Assembly (NCBI GenBank): GCA_946887105.1
Contig: CAMPKJ010000062.1
Location: 1-21,439, forward strand
DNA length: 21,439 nt
Direction of reading: 5' to 3'
From: an uncultured Acidobacteriota bacterium
GTDB taxonomy: Bacteria > Acidobacteriota > Thermoanaerobaculia > Gp7-AA8
Each line of letters starts with the position of its first letter. The first letter of the stretch is position 1. Below are positions 8,285 to 16,882 of this stretch, one piece after another. The notes beneath the pieces were generated by a model. The model did not search any database. It worked only from the letters and a program-made list of their open reading frames with translations, and had not been told where the DNA came from. The position numbers and the translations under genes were made by a program.

Positions 8285-9118
8285 TCAACCGCGCTTCTTC
8301 GGCTTCAGCGATTCCGGGATCTCGCTTTCGAAACGCCAGTCGGCGTTGCACTTGGAGAACACCGCACCCCAGTAAGAGCGAAGGTCGTCGAACGACGGTA
8401 GACGCGAATCCCGCTGTTCGTCGAGCGCCCGAGGAACGATCACCGTGATGCGCGCGCCGCCGAAATCCGGCAGGCTTCGAAACTTCGCCACATTCCCGAC
8501 GTCAGACGTCAGATCGCGGTGCGTCAGCTTGATCATCTCCCCTAGGGGGTTGCGCTCGCATTCCTCGATCATGTCGCTGACGTAAATGACATGCACCGGC
8601 CCCTTCTTCGCATCCTCCAGATCCTCGATCTTGCGCGAGATGTGGGTGAGGGTACCGAGGATGCAACTGCGCAAGTCGTTTTGCGGCCGCGGGAGAACAT
8701 GGCGCTCGCGGCAGGCTTTCTTCGTACGCTCGTCGTTCCAGTTGATCGAGCAATAGAGATCGAAGATCTCCTTGCTGACCTCTGCCTTCAATCGGATCAG
8801 GTCCGCCTGCGCCCGATTTCTCTGACTGCGATTCGCTGCGCGCACGAACTGGTGTTCGCGAAATGGCACCGCGTGCGGATCGGACTGGATCGCGTAGACG
8901 TACAACGTGCTGCCGTCACGCATTCCCTGAATGATCGCATTGGAGGTCTCGATCACGCGGTCAATCTGCAACTGTGTGAGACTGCTGGTGACGTCGACGA
9001 ACAGCAACGTCGTCCGAGGCCGCCAAGGCTGCGTCGATTTTGCCGGCGACTGCGCACCGTCGCAATTCATCGCAATGGCGATAGAGATCAACGTAAAAGC
9101 AATCGTTCGCCCGATCAT
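8285..9118 (-). CDS. Exported von Willebrand factor A (vWA)-like protein
   Basis: A 277-residue protein with an N-terminal hydrophobic signal (residues 1-18) and then a vWA-like fold. The strand TTLLFVDVTSSL carries a DxTxS version of the MIDAS metal site (D42, T44, S46), and HVIYVSDMIEE supplies the later strand with an acidic residue typical of vWA domains. The sequence AMNC at 16-19 is a poor lipobox (Asn before Cys), so a soluble periplasmic or a lipid-anchored form are both possible. The ATG at 9118 overlaps the upstream stop as ATGA and has GGGAGAGGA before it, so it is translationally coupled as the last gene of the leftward operon. vWA domains bind protein partners through a metal ion; here the partner may be one of the two co-transcribed membrane proteins. 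Function beyond that is unknown. Confidence 0.72.
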   Translation of the reverse strand: MIGRTIAFTLISIAIAMNCDGAQSPAKSTQPWRPRTTLLFVDVTSSLTQLQIDRVIETSNAIIQGMRDGSTLYVYAIQSDPHAVPFREHQFVRAANRSQRNRAQADLIRLKAEVSKEIFDLYCSINWNDERTKKACRERHVLPRPQNDLRSCILGTLTHISRKIEDLEDAKKGPVHVIYVSDMIEECERNPLGEMIKLTHRDLTSDVGNVAKFRSLPDFGGARITVIVPRALDEQRDSRLPSFDDLRSYWGAVFSKCNADWRFESEIPESLKPKKRG

Positions 9119-10413
9119 TTCCGTCCTCTCCCGAATTTGAGGCTGCGGCCCATTGTGGTCTCCTGGACGCCGGCGGCGATCCACTGCTGCAGGACGTCCT
9201 TGCAGTGGACGTACAGGCTGCGGTGCGGCTCCAGCTTCTGTGGCATCGTGAAGCCCCGCCAGTAACCGTGCATGTAGATGCTGAGCGCAGTGGGGTCAAC
9301 ACTTGCCTCGCGCGTGGTCGCGCGCTCGATCTGCTGACCGAGGAATGTCGCCTCGGATGCGGAGATGCCGTGTTTCTCTCTCAGACGATCGATCCTCCAG
9401 CCTCGCCAGATCGAAAGAACACGAGCCATCCAGAGCTGTCCGAAACGTTGGATCCGCTTCCAGCCGACGGAGAAACAAATCCCGCCAATGAGCGGCAGCG
9501 TGATTGCGAGCGCGATGAAAGAGCGGTTCGTCCAGAGGTCAACGACGCGGCGCTGTTCACGTTCCTTCGCAACCTCGGCATCCGTCGGCGTTGCTCGAAG
9601 GCTCTCGTCCTGCGTGGCGAGGAGCGATTGCTGACTCGCGCGCAGTCTGCCGACGCTCCACAAACCGCCCAGCATCAGCGCAAACGCGAGGACAAAGAAC
9701 GTACGGCGAAGCCATTTGAAGAGCAACGCGAACCGCGGATCTTCCGGTGCGGCCTCGATCGAGCTGAGGAAGTAGTCCGTGACGATCTTGAAGAAGATGC
9801 CGAGACAGGCGATGCCGATGGCGAGGATGATCGGTTGCCACAGATGTTGAATGACACCGGCCCAATGCTCGGAGAAGATGTCGCCGAGCAGGATCGTTTC
9901 GTCGCTGTCTTCCATCTGGTAAGACACCGGCATGTCGAACCCTTCCGCGACCAGCGATAGCGACAGCGGCATGTCTGAGAGGATGAGGATCAACGCGATC
10001 AGCACGTAAAGCGCGCCCGTAACGATCGAGAACTCCTGCGGGTCCCTCCTCCGCCGCGTCTCGAGATCGGCCAACTCGCCGCGGGTCTGTTCGAGATCCA
10101 ACGACGTCCGCTCGATCCTCTGCTGACAAGCCGTGGCCCGAGACTCCGCGCGTGTCTTCCGACGATTCAGCTCGAAGGCGAGTCGATGATTGCGATCGGC
10201 GTCGTGCGCCTGAATCAGCTTTACGCCCTCGTCCGGTTGTTGGCCGGTGGCGCCGTCCGTCCATCCGACATACCAGAGCTTCTCATCGTAGGTCGCCGTC
10301 GGCCGCGGCCCTCCCAATTCACCAGAGCCAGCACTCTTCGCGATTGACGGGAACTTGCCGTCCCACATCGGCTCCGAGTCCTGGAGGATCTTCTCGAATG
10401 CCTTCGAATCCAT
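9115..10413 (-). CDS. Multi-span membrane protein with N-terminal coiled coil, unknown function
   Basis: A 432-residue protein I do not recognise. Residues 66-122 form a charged, probably coiled-coil helix. Hydrophobic segments lie near 129-157, 190-215, 236-256 and 296-318, so about four membrane spans. The stretch after the first span (about 158-188) is acidic, and a basic, helical C-terminal domain (about 320-432) follows the last span, probably in the cytoplasm. I take ATG 10413 as the start because GAGGAG lies six bases upstream; an adjoining GTG at 10416 would be too close to it. The Shine-Dalgarno overlaps the stop region of the upstream gene (ten-base gap), and its own stop overlaps the next start as ATGA. 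The design suggests a membrane scaffold or signalling partner for the exported vWA-like protein. Confidence 0.75.
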   Translation of the reverse strand: MDSKAFEKILQDSEPMWDGKFPSIAKSAGSGELGGPRPTATYDEKLWYVGWTDGATGQQPDEGVKLIQAHDADRNHRLAFELNRRKTRAESRATACQQRIERTSLDLEQTRGELADLETRRRRDPQEFSIVTGALYVLIALILILSDMPLSLSLVAEGFDMPVSYQMEDSDETILLGDIFSEHWAGVIQHLWQPIILAIGIACLGIFFKIVTDYFLSSIEAAPEDPRFALLFKWLRRTFFVLAFALMLGGLWSVGRLRASQQSLLATQDESLRATPTDAEVAKEREQRRVVDLWTNRSFIALAITLPLIGGICFSVGWKRIQRFGQLWMARVLSIWRGWRIDRLREKHGISASEATFLGQQIERATTREASVDPTALSIYMHGYWRGFTMPQKLEPHRSLYVHCKDVLQQWIAAGVQETTMGRSLKFGRGRK

Positions 10414-10423
10414 CACGTGCTCC

Positions 10424-12454
10424 TCATCCGTTTCTCGCCTCAGCGGCGATTCGGGTTACGGCCGGCTCGACGGTCTTCGCGACATCGAAGGCTGCGCGCA
10501 GGTCGATCATCAAAGTCTCGATGCGGCTGTTGAGCTCCCAGCTCGCGCGGTGGTGCTGGAACTCCAGCGCCTCACGCCGGGCGACGAGCTGCGTCAGACG
10601 GTTCTCGATCTCCGCCCGTTGATTGGCGAGCCGCGGCAGGTCGGCCACTTCGAGACTCGAGCTCGTGCGGACCATCTCGCGCTCCGTCTCGTTGATCTCT
10701 GCCGCGAGGTCGAGCGACTGGCGGTGCTCGTCCGGCGCGGCCTCGGCGTCGGTGAGAATGGCCAGACTGATGTCGAATGGCACGGACGGCGGCGCCGATC
10801 GCTGGCCGCCGAGGAAGCGTCGATACCACGCGTCGGAGTTGCCGTTGTCGACGTAGAGCCCGGGGAACTGCAGAGAATCGATTCGATCGCGATCCTCTTT
10901 CGCTTTCTTCAGCGCTTCGCGGGCTTCGGAGATCGCGTATGTATCCTCCAGGTCCGGCTCAGTGATCGACCTTGCCTCCGCGATGGTCCTGAGGCATTTG
11001 TCGCGATCGCGCTCGAGCCGGTCGATGTCGTAGAAGATTCCGCGATAGACCACGCCATGCGCAACGGCGAGACAGCTCAGGAGCATGAAGATCGCAATCG
11101 GTGCCCATACGCCCTGCACCGCGTCGATATGAACCATGGCGTAGACGAGCGCTCCCACCAGCACAACCGGGATCAGAAGAAACTCCCAACCGACCTTCCA
11201 GGAGGCGCGCCGCACAGCTTGATCCGCCACTTCCTCGGACCGCCGGTCGATGATCTTGATGACGTACATGACAAAGCTCGATGTCATGAGCAGTGCGAGC
11301 ACGGTTCCGATGTAGGTGGCTACGATCGACGCAGGAACGGTATTCGGATTCGTCTGGCCCCCACCCGCCGGCACGTGGTGCGCAGAAGCCGCGAGAAGGC
11401 ACATGATCGCACCCGTGATCATCACGTAGGGTAATGACGCGATCAGTTGCACGTACGCGCCGCGACGGACCTCGGGAATGGTGGCCGAGAGTTGCGCGTC
11501 GAGGGCTTGATTGCCGGGCGGCCTGCCCTTGGTCTTGCGCGGCTTTCTACGCGCTTCGCGTCGCCATTCGGGATCGAACCGCTGCAAGAGCCAATCGACA
11601 CCGACGACGAAGGCACCAAACAACACGGCACCGATGAAGAAGACGATCAGGCTGACCACGAAAACGACGCCGATGCTCCAATCGCTTGGAAACCCAGCCA
11701 CCGTGGAGCGAACGGCACCGAGGATATGAGCCAGTGGTGCCTTGTCGTTGCTCAGCGTCGGGAGCAGCAGCGCAATCGTCGATCCGATCGCGGCGAACGA
11801 GCCGTATCCCACCCACAGGAGAAAACCCGCAACGGTTCGCGTGATGTTGCGCCGAATGAGTGGCGCTGCACGGTCGCGGGCCTCCTTCAGCCGTTCGTCC
11901 AGCTCCCTGAGCCTCTCCCCGAGGATCTGAACGCGCCGGTCGATCTCCTCCGATTGTTTCTTCCAGACGTCGTGCTGCTCCAGCTTCGCAGCCTTCGCCT
12001 CTTCGGTCAGACGATCCTCGGCTGAGCGGACGCGGTTGTTCGACTGGTCGAGCAGGCGCTTGAACTCCTCGCGTTCGGCCGAGGTCTTCTTCTTGCGGAT
12101 CTCCTGCAGGATGCCAGCGACCAGCCGCTCGAGACTGCTCTTCTTCTGCTGCAGTTCCGCCAATCGCACGCGGTTGTTTCGCGCTTCCTCGATCGATTGT
12201 TCGACGGCACGCAATTCCTCCTCGGCGCGAGCGACGTCGCGCCGGAGGGAAAACGTCCGGTGATGGAACTCCTCGGCGATGGACTTCTCGCACGAGGTCC
12301 GGGTCGCTTCGATCATGGCGCGGACCTGCTCGAACTCCTCACCGCAGAGCGCCATCGTGGCGACAGCATCGCGCATCGTTTCGATGCTCGGAAGCGTCGC
12401 TGAGAGATCGAAAGGACGGTGGTCTTCTTCGCCGGTGATCGGGACAGCGGACAT
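10424..12454 (-). CDS. Large coiled-coil membrane protein with about six spans, unknown function
   Basis: A 676-residue protein with no family I can name. A long charged coiled coil fills about residues 65-200. Hydrophobic segments lie near 205-232, 262-290, 334-357, 375-400, 422-443 and 449-472. A second coiled coil (about 475-525) and a helical C-terminus (about 577-655) follow. With an even number of spans, both coiled-coil ends would face the cytoplasm. The ATG at 12454 has GAGGAGGAGCG directly before it; the frame stays open upstream to 12661 but that part is basic, lacks a ribosome site and would overlap the divergent lipoprotein gene. It is the first gene of the leftward operon. The coils suggest oligomerisation or recruitment of cytosolic partners such as the proteases encoded nearby. 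Confidence 0.78.
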   Translation of the reverse strand: MSAVPITGEEDHRPFDLSATLPSIETMRDAVATMALCGEEFEQVRAMIEATRTSCEKSIAEEFHHRTFSLRRDVARAEEELRAVEQSIEEARNNRVRLAELQQKKSSLERLVAGILQEIRKKKTSAEREEFKRLLDQSNNRVRSAEDRLTEEAKAAKLEQHDVWKKQSEEIDRRVQILGERLRELDERLKEARDRAAPLIRRNITRTVAGFLLWVGYGSFAAIGSTIALLLPTLSNDKAPLAHILGAVRSTVAGFPSDWSIGVVFVVSLIVFFIGAVLFGAFVVGVDWLLQRFDPEWRREARRKPRKTKGRPPGNQALDAQLSATIPEVRRGAYVQLIASLPYVMITGAIMCLLAASAHHVPAGGGQTNPNTVPASIVATYIGTVLALLMTSSFVMYVIKIIDRRSEEVADQAVRRASWKVGWEFLLIPVVLVGALVYAMVHIDAVQGVWAPIAIFMLLSCLAVAHGVVYRGIFYDIDRLERDRDKCLRTIAEARSITEPDLEDTYAISEAREALKKAKEDRDRIDSLQFPGLYVDNGNSDAWYRRFLGGQRSAPPSVPFDISLAILTDAEAAPDEHRQSLDLAAEINETEREMVRTSSSLEVADLPRLANQRAEIENRLTQLVARREALEFQHHRASWELNSRIETLMIDLRAAFDVAKTVEPAVTRIAAEARNG

Positions 12455-12605
12455 CGCTCCTCCTCGAGCTGCAAGTTCGGGATGGTCTCGGCCTTTTGCT
12501 GTTTGAGGGACGCGAACGCGCTTTTTCTCCATTCGCGAAAAGGGCAGAGAAAAAATCCGCCGCGGCACTCTCACCCTCCGAATCAGCAAAACAAGGAGGC
12601 TCACC
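12455..12605. promoter_or_regulatory. Divergent promoter/operator region of the two core operons
   Basis: The 151-base gap between the two divergent operons must hold both promoters unless transcription starts inside the genes. I see no convincing sigma70 boxes. Visible structure: TTCGCGAA, a perfect 8-base palindrome at 12532-12539; CGCGAA (12511-12516) inverted against TTCGCG (12532-12537); and TTTTGCTG (12494-12501) with its inverted copy CAGCAAAA (12584-12591). These could be operator half-sites but are short enough to occur by chance. Strong ribosome sites flank both ends (GAGGAGGAG on -, AAGGAGG on +). Confidence 0.4.
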
Positions 12606-15533
12606 ATGCGGTGGATTACCTGCGCCCTGGGTTTCACGCTTTTCCTCGTTGCCGGCTGCAAGAGTGAGCAGCCTGATATTGTCTATACAGAGACGACGGT
12701 ATCCGATCCACTGGAGCAGACCGACACCGAGATCACGCCGGTTGCGTTACCGAACGAGACGCTGCCGGACGAAGCGGCCGAGAGAGCCGCCGCGCTGGCC
12801 AGCGAGGTCCTGCAGCGACAACAACCGGCGGCCACGCCGATGCGCGGAGACTGGCAACAGTTCCGGCGGACGTTCCCCTACCACACTCAAGTCATCGCGC
12901 TCTCCGATCCCGCCGCGGACGGGACCCGCACATTGATCGTCTCCGAGCCACCGCCGCACGTGACCGCGTCGGACGTACTCGTGTCGCTGGCTCCGGTCCT
13001 GCGCAGGCATCGGCTCGAGAAGCAGATCCTCGGATTCGATGGCAGCGTGACAGATCTGGTCGCCGCGGTCTCCGGCAGCGAGAAGGAGATTGCCGCGGCC
13101 ATCAGCGTTCTTTATCGCAAGCTGTTCTCCACGTCGTACAAGGCGTATGTATTGCGCCTTCCGGTTCGCCCCACGACCACGCGGTTCGATCTCGATCTCG
13201 ACGTGACAGCGACGGAAATTCGCAAATGGCTCACTCAGGATGGTGAGCTTTTTTCTCCGGTCGAAGGCGGACCATCTGTTGCGGCCTCTGAACTGTTCAA
13301 GCTCGCGACGCCGGCCGTTTACCGCAGCATCAGGCGAGGATTGATCGCCTGGTGGATCCCGTCGAGCGCGACCCTCGCCAATTGCCGGATCCAGTCGCGG
13401 CAGTTTGCGATCGACTCCGACCTGGTGATTGGAGCAATCGCAAAGCCTGCCGGGACGTTGATCCTCGCTCGCGAGCGCGTTGTCCCGATCGATGTCCTTC
13501 CGCCGCTGCGCTTCGAAACGATCGCGCTACTCGCATCCGTACAGAGCGCCGGGAATTACGAGCTGCAACAAAGTTACGAACGGAATGCTCATTTCGCCGG
13601 ACGCTTCGACACGGAGCGGGATTGGGCGCCGATCCTTTTGAGTCCTGAGTTGCGGGATACCGAGTATGGCAGCCTCCTGAACATCACGGATCAGCTGCTG
13701 AAGAGTTGGACGAACAAGGGGATGACCCAATACGCCAACTTCAATTATCCGAAGCCGCCGAGCTATCCGTTCGCCCGGCCGCTGCCGAGACAACTGGCGG
13801 TCAGTAAGTTGACCTACAACTGGAATACGCGCGGCGCGGCGTATGCCGTCGAAGCGGGCGACACGAAACTCGTCGCGCTGAATCGATCGGGAGCGTTGCC
13901 AGTCAGCTATATCCCCGAATCGGATGACGAAGAGGCGCCTCCAGCCACTGTCGATGCGGAAGAGACGGCCTATGGTTATTTCTCCAAGCTCAGCGACGCG
14001 AATCTGGTCCGGGTCGTTCAATACGCGGCGCTTTACCAGATCTTCACAGCCACCAACGTGCGCAATGCACCCGTCGACGCCACGGCAGGAGGCTATGCGT
14101 CGAGACGCCTCGATGAGCTCACTGAAGAACTGTCCGACGCGCTTGCCAACGCAGACGACGAGAAGCGTCAGGAGTTGACGAAACGAGCGGCGCCTATTCT
14201 CGCCAAGGTCTTGCGGTTGGAGATCGAGGACGCGCAGGAGGTCACGCTGCTCCTCCTGAACAAGTACAGCGAGCGGCCAGGCAATCCCAGCCATCCTGCG
14301 GTGCGGATCATCCTGAGTATCATCGCTGGAACCACGGACTTGCCGAAGCGCTACGCGGACGACGTCGCAAAGCACGCAACGGGCTGGATTCACACTCCCA
14401 GCGTGGTGGTCTCCTGGAATGACGATCCGGAGACAATCGTCGTGGGCGGCCACAACCTCGGGTCGAAGCCGACAGAAGTGCTGGTCTCGGATCGTGCGAC
14501 GCGCGGTCTGCCCATCGTGGATGCCGAAGGGCGCATCCTCGTGCACTCCGCTGACGCGGCGCGCGTGCGTGGTCTGATTCGACCCGCCTCGCGCCTGAAG
14601 GACAAGTCTCCAGCCGCGCGTCAGATCGAGCTCGCGCGAATGCTCAGAGAGATTCCCGACACGCCGCCTCGGACCATTCCAGCAGCGTTGCGGATCGCTG
14701 AAACTCGCAGCGGCTCCCGCAAGGGCGTCCTGATGCCGGATCCGCCAGCGCTCGGCTCTCCACGCCGCGTGGGCTGGAACGCGTCAGGCGAGATGCCGGT
14801 CGCGAGGAAAGTGGACGAGACCACGGGTGCACAGCTCACTGTCGAGCGGCGCGGCGACACGTACCTCGTCATGGCGGAGGGAACTCCGCCGATCGAGGCG
14901 TACACGAAATCCGACGTCACCGATGCAGTGGTCACGTACATGCGCAACCGCAACGGCAGTGAGCCGTTGCTGATCGATCTGCAGAATTTCCGGGAACAGG
15001 AGGCGGCAGGTCTCGTGCGGGAGTGCCAGCTCCACTTCCGCGACAGCGGCAACCCGCGCGCCGTGTCGGGTGTGGTTCGAAGCAAAGGTGTGACCGACGC
15101 GAAGATCGACCAGTTCCGCGCGGAGCGTTTCGATTTCTCGCGAGCCACCGTCACGACGGCGGTGCGGCAGACGACAGAAGGCTTCGAAGGACGAATCTCC
15201 GTCGAGATTCCTTCGATGACCAACGGATCGCGCGCAACGGGAGAAATCCGGGTGGGCTTCAGGAAGACGGCCTCGCAGAGCGTCATCAGCCGGATCATGA
15301 GCATGATCGGAAAGGCAATCACGTCAATCCTCAGCGATATGAAGGGAGCGTATGACTCGTTCGTATTCAATCGCCGTCTCAGTCACGCCGTGAAGCGCAT
15401 CCAGATCGAGACTGGAGTCGATTTCGAGGTCATCGACCATCAGTTCGGCGACAGCTCGATCGACATTCACTTCGTGAGCCTCGACGGAGTCGTAGATGAG
15501 ATCGTCGGCACTGAGTCTCGTCGCGCCGCGTGA
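12606..15533 (+). CDS. Large lipoprotein of unknown function, first gene of the rightward operon
   Basis: A 975-residue protein with a clear type II signal peptide: a short hydrophobic stretch ending in the lipobox LVAGC, so C18 is the predicted lipid-bearing residue and the mature protein is held to the inner or outer membrane facing the periplasm or outside. AAGGAGG sits just before ATG 12606. I recognise no catalytic motif. The body alternates mixed alpha/beta regions, an acidic linker (about 438-455) and a stretch near 599-628 (with VVGGHNLGSK) that vaguely recalls an IPT/TIG-type Ig fold, which is weak evidence. A short amphipathic or hydrophobic stretch lies near 895-915. The last 38 bases overlap the start of the next gene. 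Its position suggests a surface sensor or anchoring partner for the downstream proteases. Confidence 0.78.
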   Translation: MRWITCALGFTLFLVAGCKSEQPDIVYTETTVSDPLEQTDTEITPVALPNETLPDEAAERAAALASEVLQRQQPAATPMRGDWQQFRRTFPYHTQVIALSDPAADGTRTLIVSEPPPHVTASDVLVSLAPVLRRHRLEKQILGFDGSVTDLVAAVSGSEKEIAAAISVLYRKLFSTSYKAYVLRLPVRPTTTRFDLDLDVTATEIRKWLTQDGELFSPVEGGPSVAASELFKLATPAVYRSIRRGLIAWWIPSSATLANCRIQSRQFAIDSDLVIGAIAKPAGTLILARERVVPIDVLPPLRFETIALLASVQSAGNYELQQSYERNAHFAGRFDTERDWAPILLSPELRDTEYGSLLNITDQLLKSWTNKGMTQYANFNYPKPPSYPFARPLPRQLAVSKLTYNWNTRGAAYAVEAGDTKLVALNRSGALPVSYIPESDDEEAPPATVDAEETAYGYFSKLSDANLVRVVQYAALYQIFTATNVRNAPVDATAGGYASRRLDELTEELSDALANADDEKRQELTKRAAPILAKVLRLEIEDAQEVTLLLLNKYSERPGNPSHPAVRIILSIIAGTTDLPKRYADDVAKHATGWIHTPSVVVSWNDDPETIVVGGHNLGSKPTEVLVSDRATRGLPIVDAEGRILVHSADAARVRGLIRPASRLKDKSPAARQIELARMLREIPDTPPRTIPAALRIAETRSGSRKGVLMPDPPALGSPRRVGWNASGEMPVARKVDETTGAQLTVERRGDTYLVMAEGTPPIEAYTKSDVTDAVVTYMRNRNGSEPLLIDLQNFREQEAAGLVRECQLHFRDSGNPRAVSGVVRSKGVTDAKIDQFRAERFDFSRATVTTAVRQTTEGFEGRISVEIPSMTNGSRATGEIRVGFRKTASQSVISRIMSMIGKAITSILSDMKGAYDSFVFNRRLSHAVKRIQIETGVDFEVIDHQFGDSSIDIHFVSLDGVVDEIVGTESRRAA

Positions 15534-16449
15534 TTGCGCGCTCGGTGTCGCCGTCCCGCTCGACGCGGGCGAGTTCTTGAACGATCTCGACCCGTCGAGC
15601 GGGAAAGACTTCGCCAGCCATTTCTGCGACGAGAACCGCGAGCTGGGCATGGCCCAGCAGTACTACGTCGACCTTTATTCACGGATGGCGCGAGGCTTCG
15701 AGAGTGCGTGCCGCGGAGCTGAAGAAGCCGGAGTCTCGGTGTGGCGCCGGCTTACCTACGGCGACGTTCCCACCCTCTTTGCCGACCATAAGGTAGTCAC
15801 GATTGTGACGCACTGGCGTTTCGCCGCCGTTACAGCAGACGACGTCGTGGACCCGCGACGGTTCATGGACATGCTCCGGCAGCCAACGCGGCGCTTCCAC
15901 GAGCTCGTTCGTGACGAAGTCAGCGCGCGCGCGCCGCAGCTGCTCGCCGAAGCGGACACGATGGCGGACGGGGAGCTGCGCGTGTCGCTGGCACGGGTGA
16001 TCGGATCGATCGTCGAGGACGCGCACTCCGCGTACATCGACGCGACCGCCAGGGCTGGTGAGAACGACGTTTTCGCGGTGCCGCTGCCCGCCATTCCGGT
16101 GCTGCATCGCATCACGTTCGAACGCGCGTTCGCCGGCGCGATCCGGCGACGAGGGGCGATCGAGCTCTTCGACGGAATGCATTCGGTGGAAGAGCTCATC
16201 GCAGCGATTCCGCCGGACTTCGACGGCTTGATCGATCTCACGATCTGCCATTCCGTGATTCTCGCCGCCGCGATCCGCGAGCAGCGGGAGGCGTGTCTGG
16301 TCGTCGCGAACCGCCGCCCCGCCCAACTCCGCATCCGCCTCGCGTTGTACGAGCTCGCCGTCCGCGATCTCGCTGAACGACGTCGTCCCTTTCTCGACGT
16401 GCTCGTCGAGCACGCACTGTACATCCAGAAGCGAAGGAGATTGTCATGA
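15496..16449 (+). CDS. Putative divergent caspase/CHAT-fold cysteine protease
   Basis: A 317-residue protein without signal peptide or membrane segment. I infer a clan CD (caspase-like) fold from two blocks. A strand ends in His: KVVTIVTHWR, H106. A later strand ends in Cys: LIDLTICHS, C251, preceded by FDGMHSVEELIAAIP, which parallels the LTxxEIxxL helix before the catalytic Cys of CHAT domains. After C251, ACLVVANRRPAQ and a long helix match the next CHAT strand and helix. The H-C spacing is 145 residues against 45 in the neighbouring TPR-CHAT proteins, so a helical insertion would sit between them. ATG 15496 follows a GGAG by seven bases and overlaps the lipoprotein gene by 38 bases; the stop overlaps the next start as ATGA. 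Protease activity is inferred; a degenerate or different fold remains possible. Confidence 0.62.
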   Translation: MRSSALSLVAPRDCALGVAVPLDAGEFLNDLDPSSGKDFASHFCDENRELGMAQQYYVDLYSRMARGFESACRGAEEAGVSVWRRLTYGDVPTLFADHKVVTIVTHWRFAAVTADDVVDPRRFMDMLRQPTRRFHELVRDEVSARAPQLLAEADTMADGELRVSLARVIGSIVEDAHSAYIDATARAGENDVFAVPLPAIPVLHRITFERAFAGAIRRRGAIELFDGMHSVEELIAAIPPDFDGLIDLTICHSVILAAAIREQREACLVVANRRPAQLRIRLALYELAVRDLAERRRPFLDVLVEHALYIQKRRRLS

Positions 16450-16850
16450 TGACCTTTCGAGACGTGATCCGCACCTATGCGCCCGCCGTTCAATCGTCAC
16501 TCGGCTCGGACGAGAACGGACGCCGCCGAGACAAACCGCCACAGCGCGTGCCGTTCGATGCCGCGCGCCTTCGGACCGATCTCGAGCGCGTTCGTACGAG
16601 CTACATGATCTGGTTCACGATCTGTATCGGCGTGGCGATCATCGCCATGGCCGGCGGGATCATGCTCGCGCTCAATCGAGCCGGCTCGAATCCTCTGCCA
16701 CTTTCGGTATCGGGTCTCTCGACGTGCGCGCTGCTCGGTGTGACCGCGCGCCTGCTGAAGACGCGTGGGCAGATCGATCTGTTGCTCACACTCGCGGGCG
16801 CACTGGACCGGGACGCTCTGCGCACCGTCGTCGCCGCCATTCGTTTCTGA
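16446..16850 (+). CDS. Small two-TM membrane protein
   Basis: A 134-residue protein with a polar N-terminus (1-50), two hydrophobic segments (about 53-76 and 84-105) and a short helical C-terminus. The layout of charged helix, TYR-rich entry, two spans and C-terminal helix resembles small 2-TM proteins associated with TRADD-N/effector-type conflict systems, but similarity is only by eye. AAGGAG lies six bases before ATG 16446, which overlaps the preceding stop (ATGA); a second ATG follows at 16449. Translational coupling to the putative caspase-like gene suggests a stoichiometric complex, perhaps a membrane anchor or an effector that disturbs the membrane. Confidence 0.75.
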   Translation: MMTFRDVIRTYAPAVQSSLGSDENGRRRDKPPQRVPFDAARLRTDLERVRTSYMIWFTICIGVAIIAMAGGIMLALNRAGSNPLPLSVSGLSTCALLGVTARLLKTRGQIDLLLTLAGALDRDALRTVVAAIRF

Positions 16851-16882
16851 CGCAGCGGCGACGCGAGAAAGGAGAGTCAGCC

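Noticed and set aside
13527..14546. 339-codon open frame on - inside the lipoprotein gene
   Set aside because: Antisense to a gene with a strong ribosome site and lipobox; the translation is Arg/His-rich and shows no domain.
16446..16850. Gasdermin-type pore protein
   Set aside because: The product is too short, has two ordinary TM helices and lacks the beta-rich pore-forming domain of bacterial gasdermins.
16724..16882. N-terminal extension of the trypsin-like protease
   Set aside because: It overlaps the 2-TM gene in another frame, whereas ATG 16883 has AAAGGAGAG directly before it.
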